Positions 12,105 through 27,402 of a DNA stretch of 64,000 nt are shown in pieces. The position numbers and the translations under genes are program-made. The notes under the pieces are model-generated. The model searched no databases, had not been told where the DNA came from, and was given only the letters and a program-made list of their open reading frames with translations. Location of the stretch: NCBI GenBank assembly GCA_916610825.1, contig OU744449.1, positions 25,185,793 through 25,249,792 on the forward strand. The letters run 5' to 3'. How positions within the stretch are numbered: the stretch's first letter is position 1; every line of letters begins with the position of its first letter. The stretch comes from Haliclystus octoradiatus. Its lineage: Eukaryota > Cnidaria > Staurozoa > Stauromedusae > Haliclystidae.

Positions 12105-12628
12105 TTACTTAGAAAAAGTCATAGCGAAAGTGACGACAGAAGTCTTAGCCAGGAACCAGACTATTTGTTTCGGCAAGAGAGGTTGCTTGCCTGATGTAAG
12201 AGAGAACATCTTCCAAAAACTTTGTACATCCTGAATTTGAGGATGTTCGATCCAATACCTTTTGTTATTTCTATGCTGTTGGGGAAATCTTCGGTTGTTA
12301 TTCCTTTCCATCGAGCAATAGAAATCTCGTAACCTTGTGCTTTCCTTCCCGAGAATGCAGTCGTAGGAGAGGTTGTGCAAACCTATCACTGATGAGGCTA
12401 ATGCAAACGCGCTAAATCTCTGGCATATTTCACACCAATACAACCATGAGACAAATGTAGTGTTGCCTGCTTAACATGTCGTTGACTTGAAGGCAATGTT
12501 GATAAAGTCTTCCAGAGAATCATGTCACTGCTCAGCAGATCCCAATTTTCAAGCTGCAGATGAGCAAGCAAATATATTTTACGTTTCACGGATTCCAAAC
12601 AGGTGAGCAATTTTCTATAGCATAGCAT
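12105..12628 (-). pseudogene. probable LINE reverse-transcriptase-region remnant
   Basis: Two overlapping minus-strand frames together read QRHVKQATLHLSHG, then IGVKYARDLARLH, then after a frame change LASSVIGLHNLSYDCILGKES. The order resembles the segment after the reverse-transcriptase core in many invertebrate LINEs, where a Gly-rich LGI/LGV-A-DLA motif is followed by FLASSVG. The rest is unrecognised and frames are broken. Assignment is by eye only. Confidence 0.4.
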
Positions 12629-14737
12629 AAGCCAGAGTTAGTATTTTTGGATTGCAACAATAAAAACTTATAAACTTAAAAACAATACAATGCTTTAAGG
12701 ATTCCAGGTAAGATTTCGATGTAAGAATCATGCATTACCCTGTTTGTTGATGCTGTGTAGATTTAATAAAGGGTATCTACAATTTGATAAGAGCAGGGGT
12801 GTTTTATGTTTTTAATAAATAATATGTTACATTATCAATACATTTCTCGCTCAATTAAAGGTTTTGTGTGAACCTTTCAATGTCTTAAATTTTAATTTAA
12901 TTTCATTGTAAAATTAGTTATTTATTTATTTAATGTTTTATGAAATTTACAGAGGTTAAAATTTATTCATTATTTGTTGGTTAATTGTTTAAAGTTTTGC
13001 AAATTGTACATTTTGGATTTAAATACGTGACGATGACGTAACAAGAAATCATGAACTCAAAATTTTAAAAGTTCTTCATTGAATACCTCTTTAATTTGAT
13101 CAACACATTTGTTTATTGTGCTATACTGGCGACTTCATGTACGTGTAAGCTATGAATAATCTTTAAGCTATATATTACGTACATGATTATAATAAACTGG
13201 ACACATGAATAATTGGTTTATCATTTTTCACGTGAAAAGGTTAATCAGCAATTATGATATTACAATCAATCTGATGAATGAAATGCCAATCGTCTAGTCT
13301 GTGGTTAGTGGTTACATATATGACTGATTACTGTGCAGAAAGATTTCTTATGCGAATAACACTCAATATTTTGAGCCTTCACATGTAGAAGTTCTATTGT
13401 TTATACGCTAAGCTTTGATTGTTGATTGGCTCGCAGGAAAACTTGGATTTAATTGGATTAATTAAATATGTATGTTTGTCGTACGAAAGCAAAAGGCTTT
13501 GATCGCAACGATTCAAGCATACAAGTGTCAAATACTGTTTGTAATATGAAAGTTTCAAGACTAACGCCTGACCCGGGTACTATTATACATGGACGTGCCA
13601 ACTTTGAATGTCTTCAATTTGATGATACATTTTACTTCAACAACACGGACATTTTCACTATACAAGTGAAGGGAATAGTAATATCTAGATGACATGATGT
13701 ATTTTGCAACAAACATACAGGAATATGGTGATGTTTGACATATAAAATTAAATATTTTATGCTGTGCAAGAGTTTTATCGATTGATTCATTTTTGATGTG
13801 CTTGCTTGAACAAAATTATGCAAGATGCTACAAAAGTTTTAAAGGTTAGCAAATTGAAATGCTATACAAAAAACAAAACACACACTATTTCTTTATAAAG
13901 GTGATAATGTTTCAAAAGGTCTGAATACGAAGTACATCTATATTGATTGACATATTTTGAATTGATCCTTATATTTCTAGTAGGATGTATTTGCAATCTC
14001 AAAGTTAGAGGATATAGAATTGACCTTTGATTAAACTGTTTTCGACAATTGCAAGGATTTCGTTTTAGTAACAGCTGTTTCCAGAAGATATAAAACACCA
14101 TATCATACTTTTCTGGGTATAAATCAAGCAGGGACCCACAGAATATCATATCTAGCGATATAAAGGATCATCATTTCAAAGCAATAATAAAATAAACTAC
14201 TGGATGGATTGTAAACAACAGGGAGGGGGTATTTTTTGCTGGGAGATCACAAAGCATTATAGTTTATCGACCACACAATTCAGACAGGCGTGACATACTT
14301 TGTCGAGCCTATTCATTTTGAGAGACTAAATTCCAAAACTCCATATTTCTCTATATTGGTGCATTTTGCAACGAAGAATTTCAAAACAATGGAAAACTTG
14401 AACCACCTACCCGAATTGCCCTCTTGCTTCTGTTTGACAAGTCAAAAAGTTGTCTCGTGTGCTAGGGTGACTTAGTCTGCTAAGGCGAGTAACTCGGGAT
14501 ATCCGAGTTTCTCGGGCAGGCGAAACAACTACCTCCCTCTGCTTATGTAAACATAACGTAAATAACAATAGATACGGGCAAATCGAGCAGTTGATTAACT
14601 CGCTTTCCCCGGTAACTCGCTCTAATTATAAACATGGAGGGTAGATTCTAATATGACAGTGCATATAAGAAACAAGGATATGAAATTTTATATTTGAAGG
14701 TGGCATTTGGGGCCACCATGTTAGATTTTCATAATGC
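12629..14737. other. intergenic, nothing recognised
   Basis: AT-rich. No gene or clear repeat, apart from a short near-palindrome (AACTCGGGATATCCGAGTT) near 14490 in a somewhat GC-richer patch. Confidence 0.4.
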
Positions 14738-14912
14738 AATTCCCTGTTGGCCATTCCACCATCACAAGATGTGGATTTTGTCATCACAAGATGTACTCAT
14801 TTGAAGTTTAGATAAAATCAAGGCTGAGTTAGCATTCGCAGGTTTCAATCACAGCCGATTAGATGATTCAAGATCTGGTTTACAATTGCTCTCATGTAAG
14901 AAAATCCCCAAT
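14738..14912 (-). repeat. decayed copy of tRNA SINE family 2
   Basis: Matches about 8990-9162 in the same orientation: AATGCAATTCC, CCATTCCACC, ACTCATTTGAAGTTTAGAT, AAATCAAGGCTGAGTT and the tRNA-like end with AATCCCCA. Many substitutions and gaps. Confidence 0.6.
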
Positions 14913-16025
14913 AGTGGATCACTTCAAAACAAAGCAAAAGCAAAAAGCAGAAATCCGAAAAGTTAATTGATGAATTGTTTATTAATCATCAAAGATGAAT
15001 AAGATTTGAAGCATATATGTGTGGTACAGATATTCAGACAACTTTTACCTTTGCAGTGTTTATTCAGTAATATTAGTAAAAATTTCTATACTTTGTTCAG
15101 ACTTTTACTAGAAAAAACTTGACACAATCAAACTTGCAATTCCTAGAAAAAACATATGCTTTTGCAGTTAATATCCCATCTTGTGTGCGGTTGAAAAGTG
15201 GGACAATAGTTTAATTTTTCGTAATATGTATATATTATATACTTTTAGAAGCCCTTGAAATAATTATGAAATTTCTATATTTAATGATTACATTCGATTT
15301 TGTAAATATTACATTATTAAAGTAATCCTTCAATAATCTCTATCAATGTTTGTAGGGATTTTCTGAAATCCTTTGATCTATTGGAAAACCAGAAAATTTT
15401 AATCTTTTAACTTCAGATATACCAATAAACTTATAGTACATTTTCAAATATTTACCATTGCATTATAGTTTAGAGAAACTCAATAGTCATCTATAAATGT
15501 CTTATTTTTACAATATAATAATACGCTCATCATCTCGTTTATAGAATTATGCAATACACTGGTGAAAATATGGAAGGTTTACATTAATTTTTGTTTAAAT
15601 TCCGATGCTCAATTTTGATATGTCTGACGAGACTCTTGTCTGACGAGATAAATGTTTGATGAAGTCTCGAATTTTCCTTACCTTTCTAGAAACGTCATCC
15701 TATGATGTTCTTAAATTTGTTATTATGTTGCAAACTAATGGGTATGCGTTTTATTTGGAGTACTTTCTATAAGAGTCTGTTTTTTCTCAACTTTAACACA
15801 GAATCTCAATAAAACAAGTTTGTCACAATGTTTCAACCAATTTTTTGCGCTATTCTCTTGTGACTATTTTATTAATTATAAAAATACAAATTTATAGTAG
15901 AAGTTATTTGTCACTTATGGTGGGAGAACGTACATCCGGTAGGAAATAAAATACTGAAAATTGAGGGAAATGAAATCAAATGTATTACCTTGAACATTTA
16001 ATATTCATGAGATGAACATGTTCTT
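14913..16025. other. intergenic, nothing recognised
   Basis: AT-rich, stop-dense. Nothing supported. Confidence 0.4.
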
Positions 16026-16214
16026 AAAATTGTGAATAACGTTCAAAATCTTCAAGTGAAGTAAGATGTACGCGTCCCTGCCGAAGATGTTTACCTATAG
16101 ATTAGTTAGAACACAGTAAAAGTAACGAAGAACTCAGTAAATTAATCTCGGCAAACATTTTGGACAGGAACAAATCTTACTTCACTTGAAGTTTTTGAAC
16201 ATAATTTTACAATC
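16026..16214. mobile_element. foldback element
   Basis: Left arm 16026-16092 and right arm 16152-16214 are imperfect inverted copies sharing the 20-base core CTTCAAGTGAAGTAAGAT(G/T)T and flanking GTTCAAAA / TTTTGAAC. The loop is about 60 bases. No coding sequence. Confidence 0.7.
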
Positions 16215-17958
16215 AAGAAAACGTAAAAACGAATTTGACTGTTTGGTGCCTTAAATGCCCAAGGTGATTCAATTAGTGCTGGAGCTTTTTTTTACATTTT
16301 TCAATTTTTCATTGTAAATAAGTAATTCCATATAGTTACAGTTTTAATAAATTTGAATAAAAGTAGAAAAATTACAAGAAGTCAATAAAGCATACCAAAA
16401 ACGTTTTTTGATTCGTATCGTCTTGAATAAACTTTGCAACAATGTTAACCTTCGATTTCGTAATAATTGAGAGCATTCAACTTCAACAAAAATCGTCATA
16501 TTCTTTATAAAAATAAACGTGTGAAGTAGCAAGTACTTTATTGTTCTTTGTGTATAATTGTGTGACATTGTGACATTTTTGTTACACAATTTTAATACGT
16601 TCCCTCCCCCGTACAATGACTCCAATAAACTTTACCATTTATTTGGATAAGGATTATAAAGTATCAATCTTATTTAAATAAATTTAAATAATCTTTTACA
16701 GGAAAGTATAAAAAGGGATATATAAATTACAATAACATTGAAGAGAGAGAGACTTTATACAATATACGCAAATTTACAAAAACACTTCTATTGAATTTAT
16801 CGATTAATTCATTATCTCTACATATGTGGTATCTCACACAAAACGTATAAATTCAATGATAAATATAAATTTGGGTAAGTACGCTAGCAATTATTTACAT
16901 TTTATTATAACGCATGATTTCCATTGCATAATATTAATAGTTTCGTCAATCGTGATGATTATCAACTAATGAAATGTATAACGTATAGTATAATGTGGTA
17001 TATAATACAGCTCATCAATATAGGGAAGTGTATTACAAAAATCTTTACATAGCATTGCCAATTTCGATATGGGATATTTGATTACTTTTTTTCGTTTGCA
17101 TATTTAAGATTGATTAATTATATGATAACTTCTTCACAGAAATATGATTTGGAGGTATATAATTCTGCAGTGAAACATGATTCCATGTATGTTAAGATTT
17201 GATTCCTCTTTCGGTATACAAATGTATCTATTTGTTTCTAACATTGACTGCGTAGGAGACCATTTCATTGTAAATCTTTATAAATAGTAATTTCTATACA
17301 AAAATGCGGTTGCTATAATTGCGTACCCGCAAACAAGCTTAATAGCTCACGTGATTGCAAAGTTATAATTGATGGTGTAAAAATTAAACTATAGGCATTA
17401 AACTATGAATTAAAACTTAAATTATACTGTATATAAATATTCATTCTATATTTTGAATCTTCCTCGCTTTTTTGGGTATAAAAATTAAGGCTACATTGAT
17501 TATTTTATTGTCCATGCATTTAACAGACATTTTCACAATCTACACCTATTTCTTTAATATAATATTATAGTTTCGATATGTCAGAGATAAATAGTAAATT
17601 TCTAAGACGATTGAAAATTGAACATCTTAGAACAACCAACTTGTGTGTCTTCAATAATGCCTATATATGTATGCACTGCTTCTTCAAAAATCACTGGTAC
17701 TTCCTATATATATAAATATATATATATATACATACATATAATTATTACTTGATTGTTGATCCAATCGCAGTGTTACAGTGCTCAGTGTCAGTAAATGACA
17801 GAACAGTAGATGACAGAACTCAAAAACAGCATATAAAGGGAAATCAATTAACAATGACACTCTGTATACAATAAATACTAGTATTTTATTATACTGTAAA
17901 CAATAGCTGCATTGCACATTGTAAGTTCAAATAGGAAACATCCATGTATATTTTTCAC
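16215..17958. other. intergenic, nothing recognised
   Basis: AT-rich with short AT microsatellites near 17705-17730. No gene supported. Confidence 0.4.
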
Positions 17959-17959
17959 T

Positions 17960-18000
17960 CTGTCTGAAGATCGCATAAAGCGTGAAACTCTGAGTAACAG
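17960..18000 (+). ncRNA. hammerhead ribozyme motif, near-complete (type I)
   Basis: Stem I CTGT pairs with ACAG; the core CTGAAGA fits CUGANGA; stem II is TCGC/GCGT with loop ATAAA; GAAA follows; stem III is CT-CTG-AG; then the cleavage triplet GTA (cut predicted after 17996). The first stem II pair is T opposite T, which should weaken it. All other core bases are in place. It is followed by a T/A-rich stretch resembling the block 3' of the copy at 31802. Confidence 0.7.
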
Positions 18001-21000
18001 AAAAAATGTGTAGTCATTGACTCTATTTATTTATTTTACATATACATATAGTATATATATGCAAGAAAGGAGAAAAATATAGATGGTAGATGTTGGAAAA
18101 ATATTATAGGCTATATAATTAATTGTTATTAACTTATATTAATTGAAAGTGTGAGTACGTATTTATCATCACAAATACCTTTCCTAATTAATTTTGTCAA
18201 TATTGATGATCAATTCATATATACAGATATACAGGAAAAATGCAACAATATATTGATTTTCATTTGCTATAGAGTTTTTGTCATGCAATTAAAAATCGCT
18301 TGAAAATTGCAAGACATAAACAACATTATTGTTTATGGCTTAAAATAAGAAATTATGGCTGAAAACAAGTGAAAATACTCTGAATAATTAAATTTTTCCT
18401 GTTTATGTTAATTTTTATCATTGATACGACATATCTCAATTCTTCGCCGTATAATTATCTTTTATTACTTTGGGTATTAAGTCAAAATAGCAACATTTAA
18501 TATCTACAGATTCCAGATAGGAATTGTCTGGGGCCATTGTCTGATACGCCTTATCCTCTATCACATATTGACTTCTATTATAAAGTATTTTCTAACAAAA
18601 AAGGTGTGTTCGGTTGGCTTCTTAGGGATTGCACAAGCTCTATTTATTCATTTTATAAGTGTGTACACTGTACATATAGATATATAAAGCGTTATAAGTC
18701 TTTGTTAAGTATTTTAATATAGTTTATCTCATTGTATGCTCTTGGTCTACTTTTGGAAAGTATTATAAGATTATAAAGATTACGACTACGATTGATCAAA
18801 CGTATAAGCAGTTGACAATCTTCATATCTATTGCGACTACGATGATATTAATATTTTCTTCATTTAAGTATAATATATTGAACCTAAAATTCTTTTTTCT
18901 GTCCGATTGAAAAGCAATATAGACTTGCGAAGCTATACATATCATATACAAGAATCTTGTAAGATCAAAAGGTTTCACATACTAAAATAATCTCAGCTCT
19001 AAACAACTAAAAAAAAACATTGTCTGATGATAAAAACGAACCAAAAAATTTGAATACACTTAAGTACACTGAATCAGATATGGATGTTCATTTTACACGA
19101 ATTACGAAATGAACGAGTTTTACATCATTTATTTAACATTAAAAAGGTTATGATTATTGATACACATATAGATGCAGTTTAGAGGCCAAATGTACGTTGT
19201 TTTCCGACTGTATTTACTGTTAGTACAATGTTGGGTCTGAAATAGGTCACCATAATATGAAGATGTCTAAATAAAAGTGATGTAAAAGTGACGTATTATT
19301 ACCCAGTGTCTCTTGAGCATGCAAAAGTTTGATCGAAAGGATTATGATGAAAGCCGAAAGTATTAATTAACAAATAATTAGTCCTTTGAAAAAGTTTTTG
19401 TAGCGTTAAATATAATCTTAATTTTTATTTAAATTCGAACCTTTTCTTAGGATAAGTGTTATTTTAAAGAGTGATCTCATAAAACAAAAACAAATCTTCT
19501 CTCAAGACAGACGTGATCTGCATTTAGAAAACATTTTAAGAACATATCTTGTCGCTTTTTGATTATACGGGACAGATATACAATTTCATAATTTCAATTG
19601 GGAAATTAACTGAAATGGTTAATATGATATAGCATATCACTCAAATAGACAAGAACTTATATAACATATTATTGAAATAAAGATTATTGAATATTACATT
19701 GTTGACTAAGCTCGGGACTAAGCTAGAAAAATTTCTAAATTATTAACCAAAATGTGAATAGATAGCATATACTCACTCAACAATGACTTGTCGTACACAT
19801 ATAAATCCAGTATATACATTTTCCTCACAAATGGACAAAACTTTATTGCTACCCCCGGGTTGCTACCAAATACGTGCACATAGGCATTATCGTTCATGAA
19901 CCTCAGGGTTCAATTTCCCGGCCAGGAAATTTGAACCTCTAGTTCAGAGAAATTTGTTCTATTTATGTGGTAAATATGTCTGCCGTTTCAAATTTGAACA
20001 ATGTCGTTCAATCGTTATTAATTAATTATCATTTTCTTGGAGATTATAAAAATATGACAATTAAAGCATGTTTGTTGTATATTAACGATATATTGTTGAC
20101 AACAATGAAGTCAGTAGACTTCCATGTACAGCTTGTTATGCTTGTTATGTTCTTAAGATTCAAGAAATGCCGGCCTGAAATTTTCTTATATAGAATGTCA
20201 TTCATTTTTGTTGAAAATGTATAAATATTATTTGCAGTACATCTTATCTACAAATAAATATCTTCAGAGAATGAGCTTCGGAATGTTTTTTTAGTTTGTT
20301 GTTGAAATTTCTGAGAAAATGAGCTTCCATATTCTTATAAGTTATATACAATGTGTCCATCTTGCTTGTGAGAATGAGTATGCCGCGTTTTCATGCTCAC
20401 GTGACAGATTAATAGAGAATATATGGCAGATATGGTAGGCTAACAGTTAGCCAATTTGTTCAAATTTTATTCTATCATATCTAAAAAATAAACAGAAACA
20501 ATGATGATTTTGTGGTCACACATGGAAGTCTGCTGTCGAGTATTTTTGCTGTGTTATACTAGGCGGTGCATTTTTCTCAAAGTGTCACCATTCCCGTCAG
20601 CCAAATTTAGAGAGTTAACCCCACAGTTTGAAGACTGGAAACGAAACACTCATAATAGGAACTCACGTATTATAAATTATATATGAATCATAAATATTGG
20701 ATATAAATATATATATTTTAGGAATATAATCTGCAGTAGGAGGAGTTTTATAATTTTACAAACTCATTATTTTCACTAATGTTCACAGTGGTTGAGCTGG
20801 GATAATAGTTAGTCAAAAATGCCGGCTATTGATTATGATGTTGGAATGGTGTTGTGATGATGTTTCAATGATGAATGTCAATGAATGTATTTCGAAATTA
20901 TATTGCAAACAAATGCCATCGGTCATATCTTCCAATTGTTAATCTTAAAATATACGCTACATTGCTCAATATATATGAATTACTATATAACTTTTTAATA

Positions 21001-24000
21001 TGCTATATATAATATATAACACAGAATTAAAGCAGTTCTTTATTTGGAAGATTATTGAATTAGGATCAGCTGTTAGAATTTATTTATAATCACACCGTGG
21101 TACTCTTTTATTTACTTAAAAATGCGATTGGAGTAAGGGAAGAGAAAGAGAAATCACTTTCGATTAATGGTTTTATCTTATTAAGGTTCCTTACTATTGG
21201 GATTTTATACTATATATATATTTGAAGTCTCTTTTGACTTGAAAATAGGCTGCAGAAATGACAGAGAAATAGGCTATAGATTTTATCTTGGAATGCAATC
21301 AAGAAATTCACAGGGGATGCACTTCCAGAATACTACCAGAGGGGTAGCCATGATGTTATTGGCATTTCTCTGGGGCCTTTATGAGTATCAATTTCGGAAT
21401 AATGTATAGGTGTTAAAGATTTTACCTTAGTTCATTGATTTACATTCTGCAAAAAGTGAAGAACATCTTGAGAACATTTCAGTCTGACATTTCAAAAAAC
21501 TTTTTGGCATGGGATCGGCATTGATTGTGATTCTAGATAGTCTGAAAACCCATAATATATACAAATAACTTGGAGTACATTGGAAGCTCAGCTCAATCGT
21601 ACGAGTTTCTTTCATAGGCACGTCACATGGTGGACAAATTGGACTAACGACGGGAACAAATTCATCTCTGATTAAAATACAGGATGAGACAATAGTATTC
21701 TCTACTGGATAAGCCAGCATGATTCCACCACTGTTTTGATGGGGCTATATAGGGTGGGTATGTCGTAATGCATTCACGCCTTATGTCCAATAGATAACAC
21801 ACAAAATCAGCCTTATTTATTGATATGATTTAGCTTTAGTTTTATCCTTCTCATTAGTATCTTCTATGTAGTTGTAATATTCGTGTACATAATGAACAAA
21901 CAGATTATTTATAAACCACGGTTACTTTTATTCATCAACTATGGTTTATAGCTCCGTTAACTTTTCAAGATTTCTTTTGATATTTTAAATCAAAACAACA
22001 CCGATGTCACTACAGGGTTTTATAGTACCTTTATTGTGATAATTTTACGCTTGGCAGACTCTTTTGGTAATGTAGTTGCAAAACAATGGACATAACATCA
22101 ATATAAATGGGCGTTACTGTTGAGAAAGCTGCAAACATTTGTATTGTGAACATTTATTTTACCTCAATCAGTCATTTTATTAGTATAATCAAGTGCACGG
22201 TAGCATATGGAAACATTTTATAAAGAATTTTGAAGAAAAACATCATTGAAGCATATGGTATAGATATTTCAAATTATATCAATAGAAATTTTAAGGTAAG
22301 GTTGTTTTACAAGTAATAGTAGTTAGATTTTATTTTCAGGGGTTTTCCCTCATTTGTGAATAAGCTGCATTTCAGATTTTCAACAAGTGTGTTTTGAAAC
22401 TGTGGCAAGAATTAATATTTTAATCTCTTCTTTAAGTATTTTACTTAAATTAATCAAATTTGTCATTTTTGAGCAATTTTAAAATAGTTTCACGGCTACA
22501 GCAAAGCTTAAGACGTACTATAAAGTGCACTTTTTATATACAAAAACCAATCATATTGTTTTAAGCCTTTGTCTTTTTTACTATTTTATTATTAAGGTCA
22601 AACTCAACTTATTTTGCTTGATTTTGCAAACATTTGAGGTTGAGTGTTCCTGTACACATTGCTGTTGTGAACTTTTGTGTTATATATATATATATCGATG
22701 TACTAGTACTGTGGATTTAGTATTAGTGATAAGAACGTACCATAGAGTATATTATCTGAAATACTGCAAAGGCATTTCTGATGTTTTAAAATGCTTGTTT
22801 ATCAATCAAGACACCATGCATTTTTCATAGAAAAAAAGTATGGATTTCGATTGTTGTTTTGAGGTTTTAGAATACCATTTGAATAATTGTCATGAATAAA
22901 TTAATAGTTTAGATTTTTCTCAGCGTCAATACAACTAATAATTATTTGATCGTTCAGATGTTTCGATGCGTAGGCAAGTCTATTATCTAATTGAATACTG
23001 ACTTCTTATCATCAATTTTATCAATTCGGATATGCCGAAGAATGATGTATGCATGTGGAAGGAAATTTATCGGCGTTATTATAAAATATAATTACTATAT
23101 GTGGGAGTAGATAATATTTTAGATTGAATAAAGTTGGCAGTTTAGTGAGTTATTTAAATGTTTTCTGACGTGAGTATTTAATTTATTCGAAGGTGTATTG
23201 TGTTTCAAACACACCTTTAATAATAATTACTTTGTTATTTTTATAAAACTTGGAGGTAAAATATGGAGCTTACAGTATACACAATTGTTTACTTAGTATT
23301 GGAAAGCATAAAATGTGATCAGTATTCTGGTGAATTGTGCCACAATTTTTAGCAACTTGAAATTCACAATTTAATTACACATAGCGTAGATAAATTTAAC
23401 ACAATACTTTTGCATAGGAATACTTGAATGATATATTTGATTCCTAAGGGACTTCCTAGGCACTCTAGGGGGATTTCCAATCGGCGAAATATCAAATTTT
23501 AGCTTTTACTTGATTTCTGTTGGATTTTAGGGTCTGTGTAAATAAATTTGTCAAGGAACATCCTTCAGACCATACGCGCTCAAAATTATTAATACTTTTA
23601 AAACTAAGAAAGCTATGTCAGTTTTTCATTTTTGTTCTGCAAGTGCCATTGTCTGTTTGATCTTGAGTTTAAAAGCGATCACCTATATATATTGTGAAAT
23701 TTCGGTCAAACTTGAAAATTCAAAATCCTTCCTATAGGTTTGTCAAAAATTTACACTTTACTTCAATAAGTACCCCTCCTCAGGATTATGTTTCTTTGGT
23801 TTTGAAAAATAAAAAAAAGTTATCGCAACAAGGCGTTATATCCGACACAAACGTTTACTATCATTTTCAATGCCGAATAAATTTTTTATTTATTATTGTA
23901 TCTAAAACTTACAGAAGGATATCAGATTCAAAAATAGTTTGAAAATTGATTGAAACAAAATGTACACATTTGTGTTCTAACTTGACCTAGGTATACTCAG

Positions 24001-27000
24001 TAACTTTCGACAAAAAGGCCTCGGAATAACTCAGGTGTGCATTTTTTCATAATTATTGTCATGGGATTGGCTCTGAATTATAATCACAGATTGATTCTTG
24101 ATAACTTTCAGTCGCTTTTGAATATACCATTTGAAAAGGGTCACCTGTTGGGTAAAATATTTAGCGATTATGCTTATGACATTTTTGTGTCACAGCCTGA
24201 CAAAAAGTTGCACTTTATTGTGTACCTTTTAACCCAAGGGTGATACGTCGAACTTCCATACTTCAATATTATATAAAATATCGAAAAATACCTTTTAACG
24301 AACCTGTTTCCGGTACCCCTGAGTATTCTGAATCATCATGTATAATTTCTCAGGCTATGACAGATTCTCAGGTTTTTGAGGTTTTGAATCAATAGACTTA
24401 ACCTTTATTACCAAATCCCACACATTACATTACTTTTCAATGATGATAGTTTTCCGATGATTTACTGTATAGACACGAGACTATCACTGGTGACTTGAAG
24501 GTCAAGTGCAGATTTTATTTGAATTATAATATAGGAGCAGTGGATTATTGCACGCAAATAAGATTTTTCAAATAGATTCATTAACATCTTAGGAAGAAGT
24601 TGTTTACAATGCAACGTCAATTTTAACGAAGGACAGAAGCTAAGTTTTCAATAATACTAATCAAATAACTCTGTTCTTATTATATCATGTCCACATACAG
24701 AGAAACAGAGATATGAAACGAAATATTTGTTAATATCCAGAGACACCAGTTTATACGCCTATATATACAGGTCATCAGCAAAATATTATATTAATTAAAC
24801 AGTTTTTTCAATCTAAAGTTGATTTGTTGAATAAGCTAGATACTGACAAAGTTGACACAAAAATTATGTCATCTCTATAATTCGGTTTTATCGCGAAAAA
24901 ATGTATCGAGTTACATATCCCATCAAAAGGTTGATCCTCGTAATCACGTTTCTTAGAAACGAGTCTCTTCTTACTTTCAAGCCAGATAGGAGTCATCCAT
25001 CTTCATAGTGTACTAGTAAGTTTACAAATGCACATAACTTCATAAGTATGTGGTAAAACATAACAATATAACTGATAAAAAGTTTCGCGGTTGAAACTTT
25101 ATCATCACTATCACTACAGTATTGACACTTAGTGGTAGAAAACGTTGACGTAATATACTTTCAGATTTGATTTTATCATCAATGTTTTTTTGGAAAAAAC
25201 TATTATTAATTTATGATAGCGGAAAATATAACGGTATATTAATTATGAAGTAAAAGCCTATATACAGGAGACTAAAGGTATTTAAAATATTATTTGTGTT
25301 ATTATCTAATTGGATGATGAATATTAATATACATCAGATGTTGTTCGATTTTTCAATCCATACTTTCGTCTGACAAGGTATAGAAAAATGAAGGACAAAT
25401 TTGTTGGAATTTCATATTTTTGCATGTTAAGAATAAGTGTTATTCAATATAGCTATTTCACATCGTCGGTGTGGCATAACAAAATTGTTTTTTCAAAATA
25501 CAGCAGCCGGGTTGTCGATATTTTCTTTACATAATTCTCGAGGCATTCCTTGGGAACCTGTGAAATGCTCTATCGTTTTTCATTGCATGAAATAAGTAGC
25601 TAGTTGAATAAATTGATCAATTCTTTCTTCAAGCATAACATTTTATTTATTTTCAAGTCTATATAAAATGTGGATGCATAGCTTGTCTTGTCGCAAATAG
25701 AAGTCTATACTGTACAATCATATCGGGAAATATAAAATCAAATTTGAATGTTATTTATATACTATAGGTAATTAATCCTAATTATATTATCAATTTCATT
25801 CATTATATTCATTTTCTAAGACCATCTTATATAATGCATCCAAGAGAAATGTTTCTCCTGTGTGTGTGCTAACTAACTAAATAATCGTCACCTGCTTGTA
25901 GCCCTTGTTGTACAAATCCTGCTAATCTAGGTTTGATAGCAGAGAGTTAGTACCTAGATCTCTCAGTTGTTTCGATGACAGCTAGTGGCAAGTGTTTGTC
26001 TACAGCTATAGATATGCATGCTGTCAATCGAGATACTGTTATGTATAATCGCTCAATTGGATTTGCACATTTTTACGTATTATAGCTTAGCACATGTCTT
26101 ACTATGAAAACGTTATCTTATGCACTGCTCATCGTCAGTAGATCGGTAAAACGAGAACTCTGATATGTCAATAATGACCTGATAAGCTTCCTCTATCCAA
26201 TAGAATTTTGAAAATTGAGCTGAGCCTCAAATGTTCTTAATATTTTAAGAAATGTCAGCATAAAATGTTCTTAAAATGTTCTTAAATTTTGTTGGAAATG
26301 TGTATCTAGTATTATTTCGACTTCATCTGATTTTATAAATTAATAATTTCAAAGCTTGTTCTCAAGGTTTCCATAATCCGAGGCTTAATATTCATATAAA
26401 TGTGTTTTTATAAAAAAGAATTCTATCATTTGCATATTCTCCTAGACCTAGATTCTATAATGAAGCCAGTCCCTTGTTGCATGTCCTGAAAATAGCTATA
26501 TATAATAGTTATTGTCATCTAAATGATTTCCCTTAACACATAATTAGCAAATTTTTGTGATTGACATTGATTGAAATTGACAATGTAATTGTTATTTAAT
26601 AGGCAAATGATTTTGTAATTAGTTTTGTTTGCCTTCTTTAATCTGTCCCATTAAAAATGTTGATTATGATATTGTAACTGGTATTAATAAAGATATCATG
26701 ATTAAAAGTAATACATGTTATGCAAAGTAGAAAAATTAATGTTGACTAAATATGAGAGATACATACATATTTAAATGTTCGGTCAATCATGAACATTTAG
26801 TAGTATGCTTTATTGATTGTATTCCATAATCGTATAGATTTTAATACATAAATATTTGAAACAAAACGTATATATGCTCAGTAGTCACTATAAATGATGA
26901 ATTTGTTTTATTTTGGGGAGTTTTGTTTTTGATTTGATTTTAATTATAATGTAGAAAGTTGGAATCAGTAGACACCATGGTTATAATAATTTTTGATTGT

Positions 27001-27402
27001 AGGAGGGTATTTTGTTGCTCACTCGAGATTAGAATAAAATATATTACATTACATTAAAGAGACTTATATTCATTTGGATTAATTAATTGTCCTTTGAAAA
27101 TTGATCAGTCCTTTGAATATGTATGTATAATTTTATGTAAAGTTATGTATAATTTGAAGCTTCTGAATAAATGATGATGTTTGTTTGTTTGTTTTGATTT
27201 GATTTAATACCAATATACCAGTTTACATAGATACAGGTGTGTAGTAAGTATTATTTAATATTATTATGTTGTTATTCGATATTTGTAGATATATATATAT
27301 ATATATTTTTATTTTTTTTATTTTTTTTTTATTTAGCATAGTTGTTATAAGAACCTATTTATCCTTGTTGCTTCTAAATAACAACATAGTATGATAATAT
27401 AC

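Noticed and set aside
14480..14640. Hammerhead-like GAGTAACTCGG motifs
   Set aside because: A near-palindrome with GAGTAAC and GAAAC words, but no CUGANGA core and no stem II in either orientation.
22525..22830. 101-codon open frame
   Set aside because: Low-complexity, Cys/Tyr/Leu-rich translation of AT-rich DNA with no domain.
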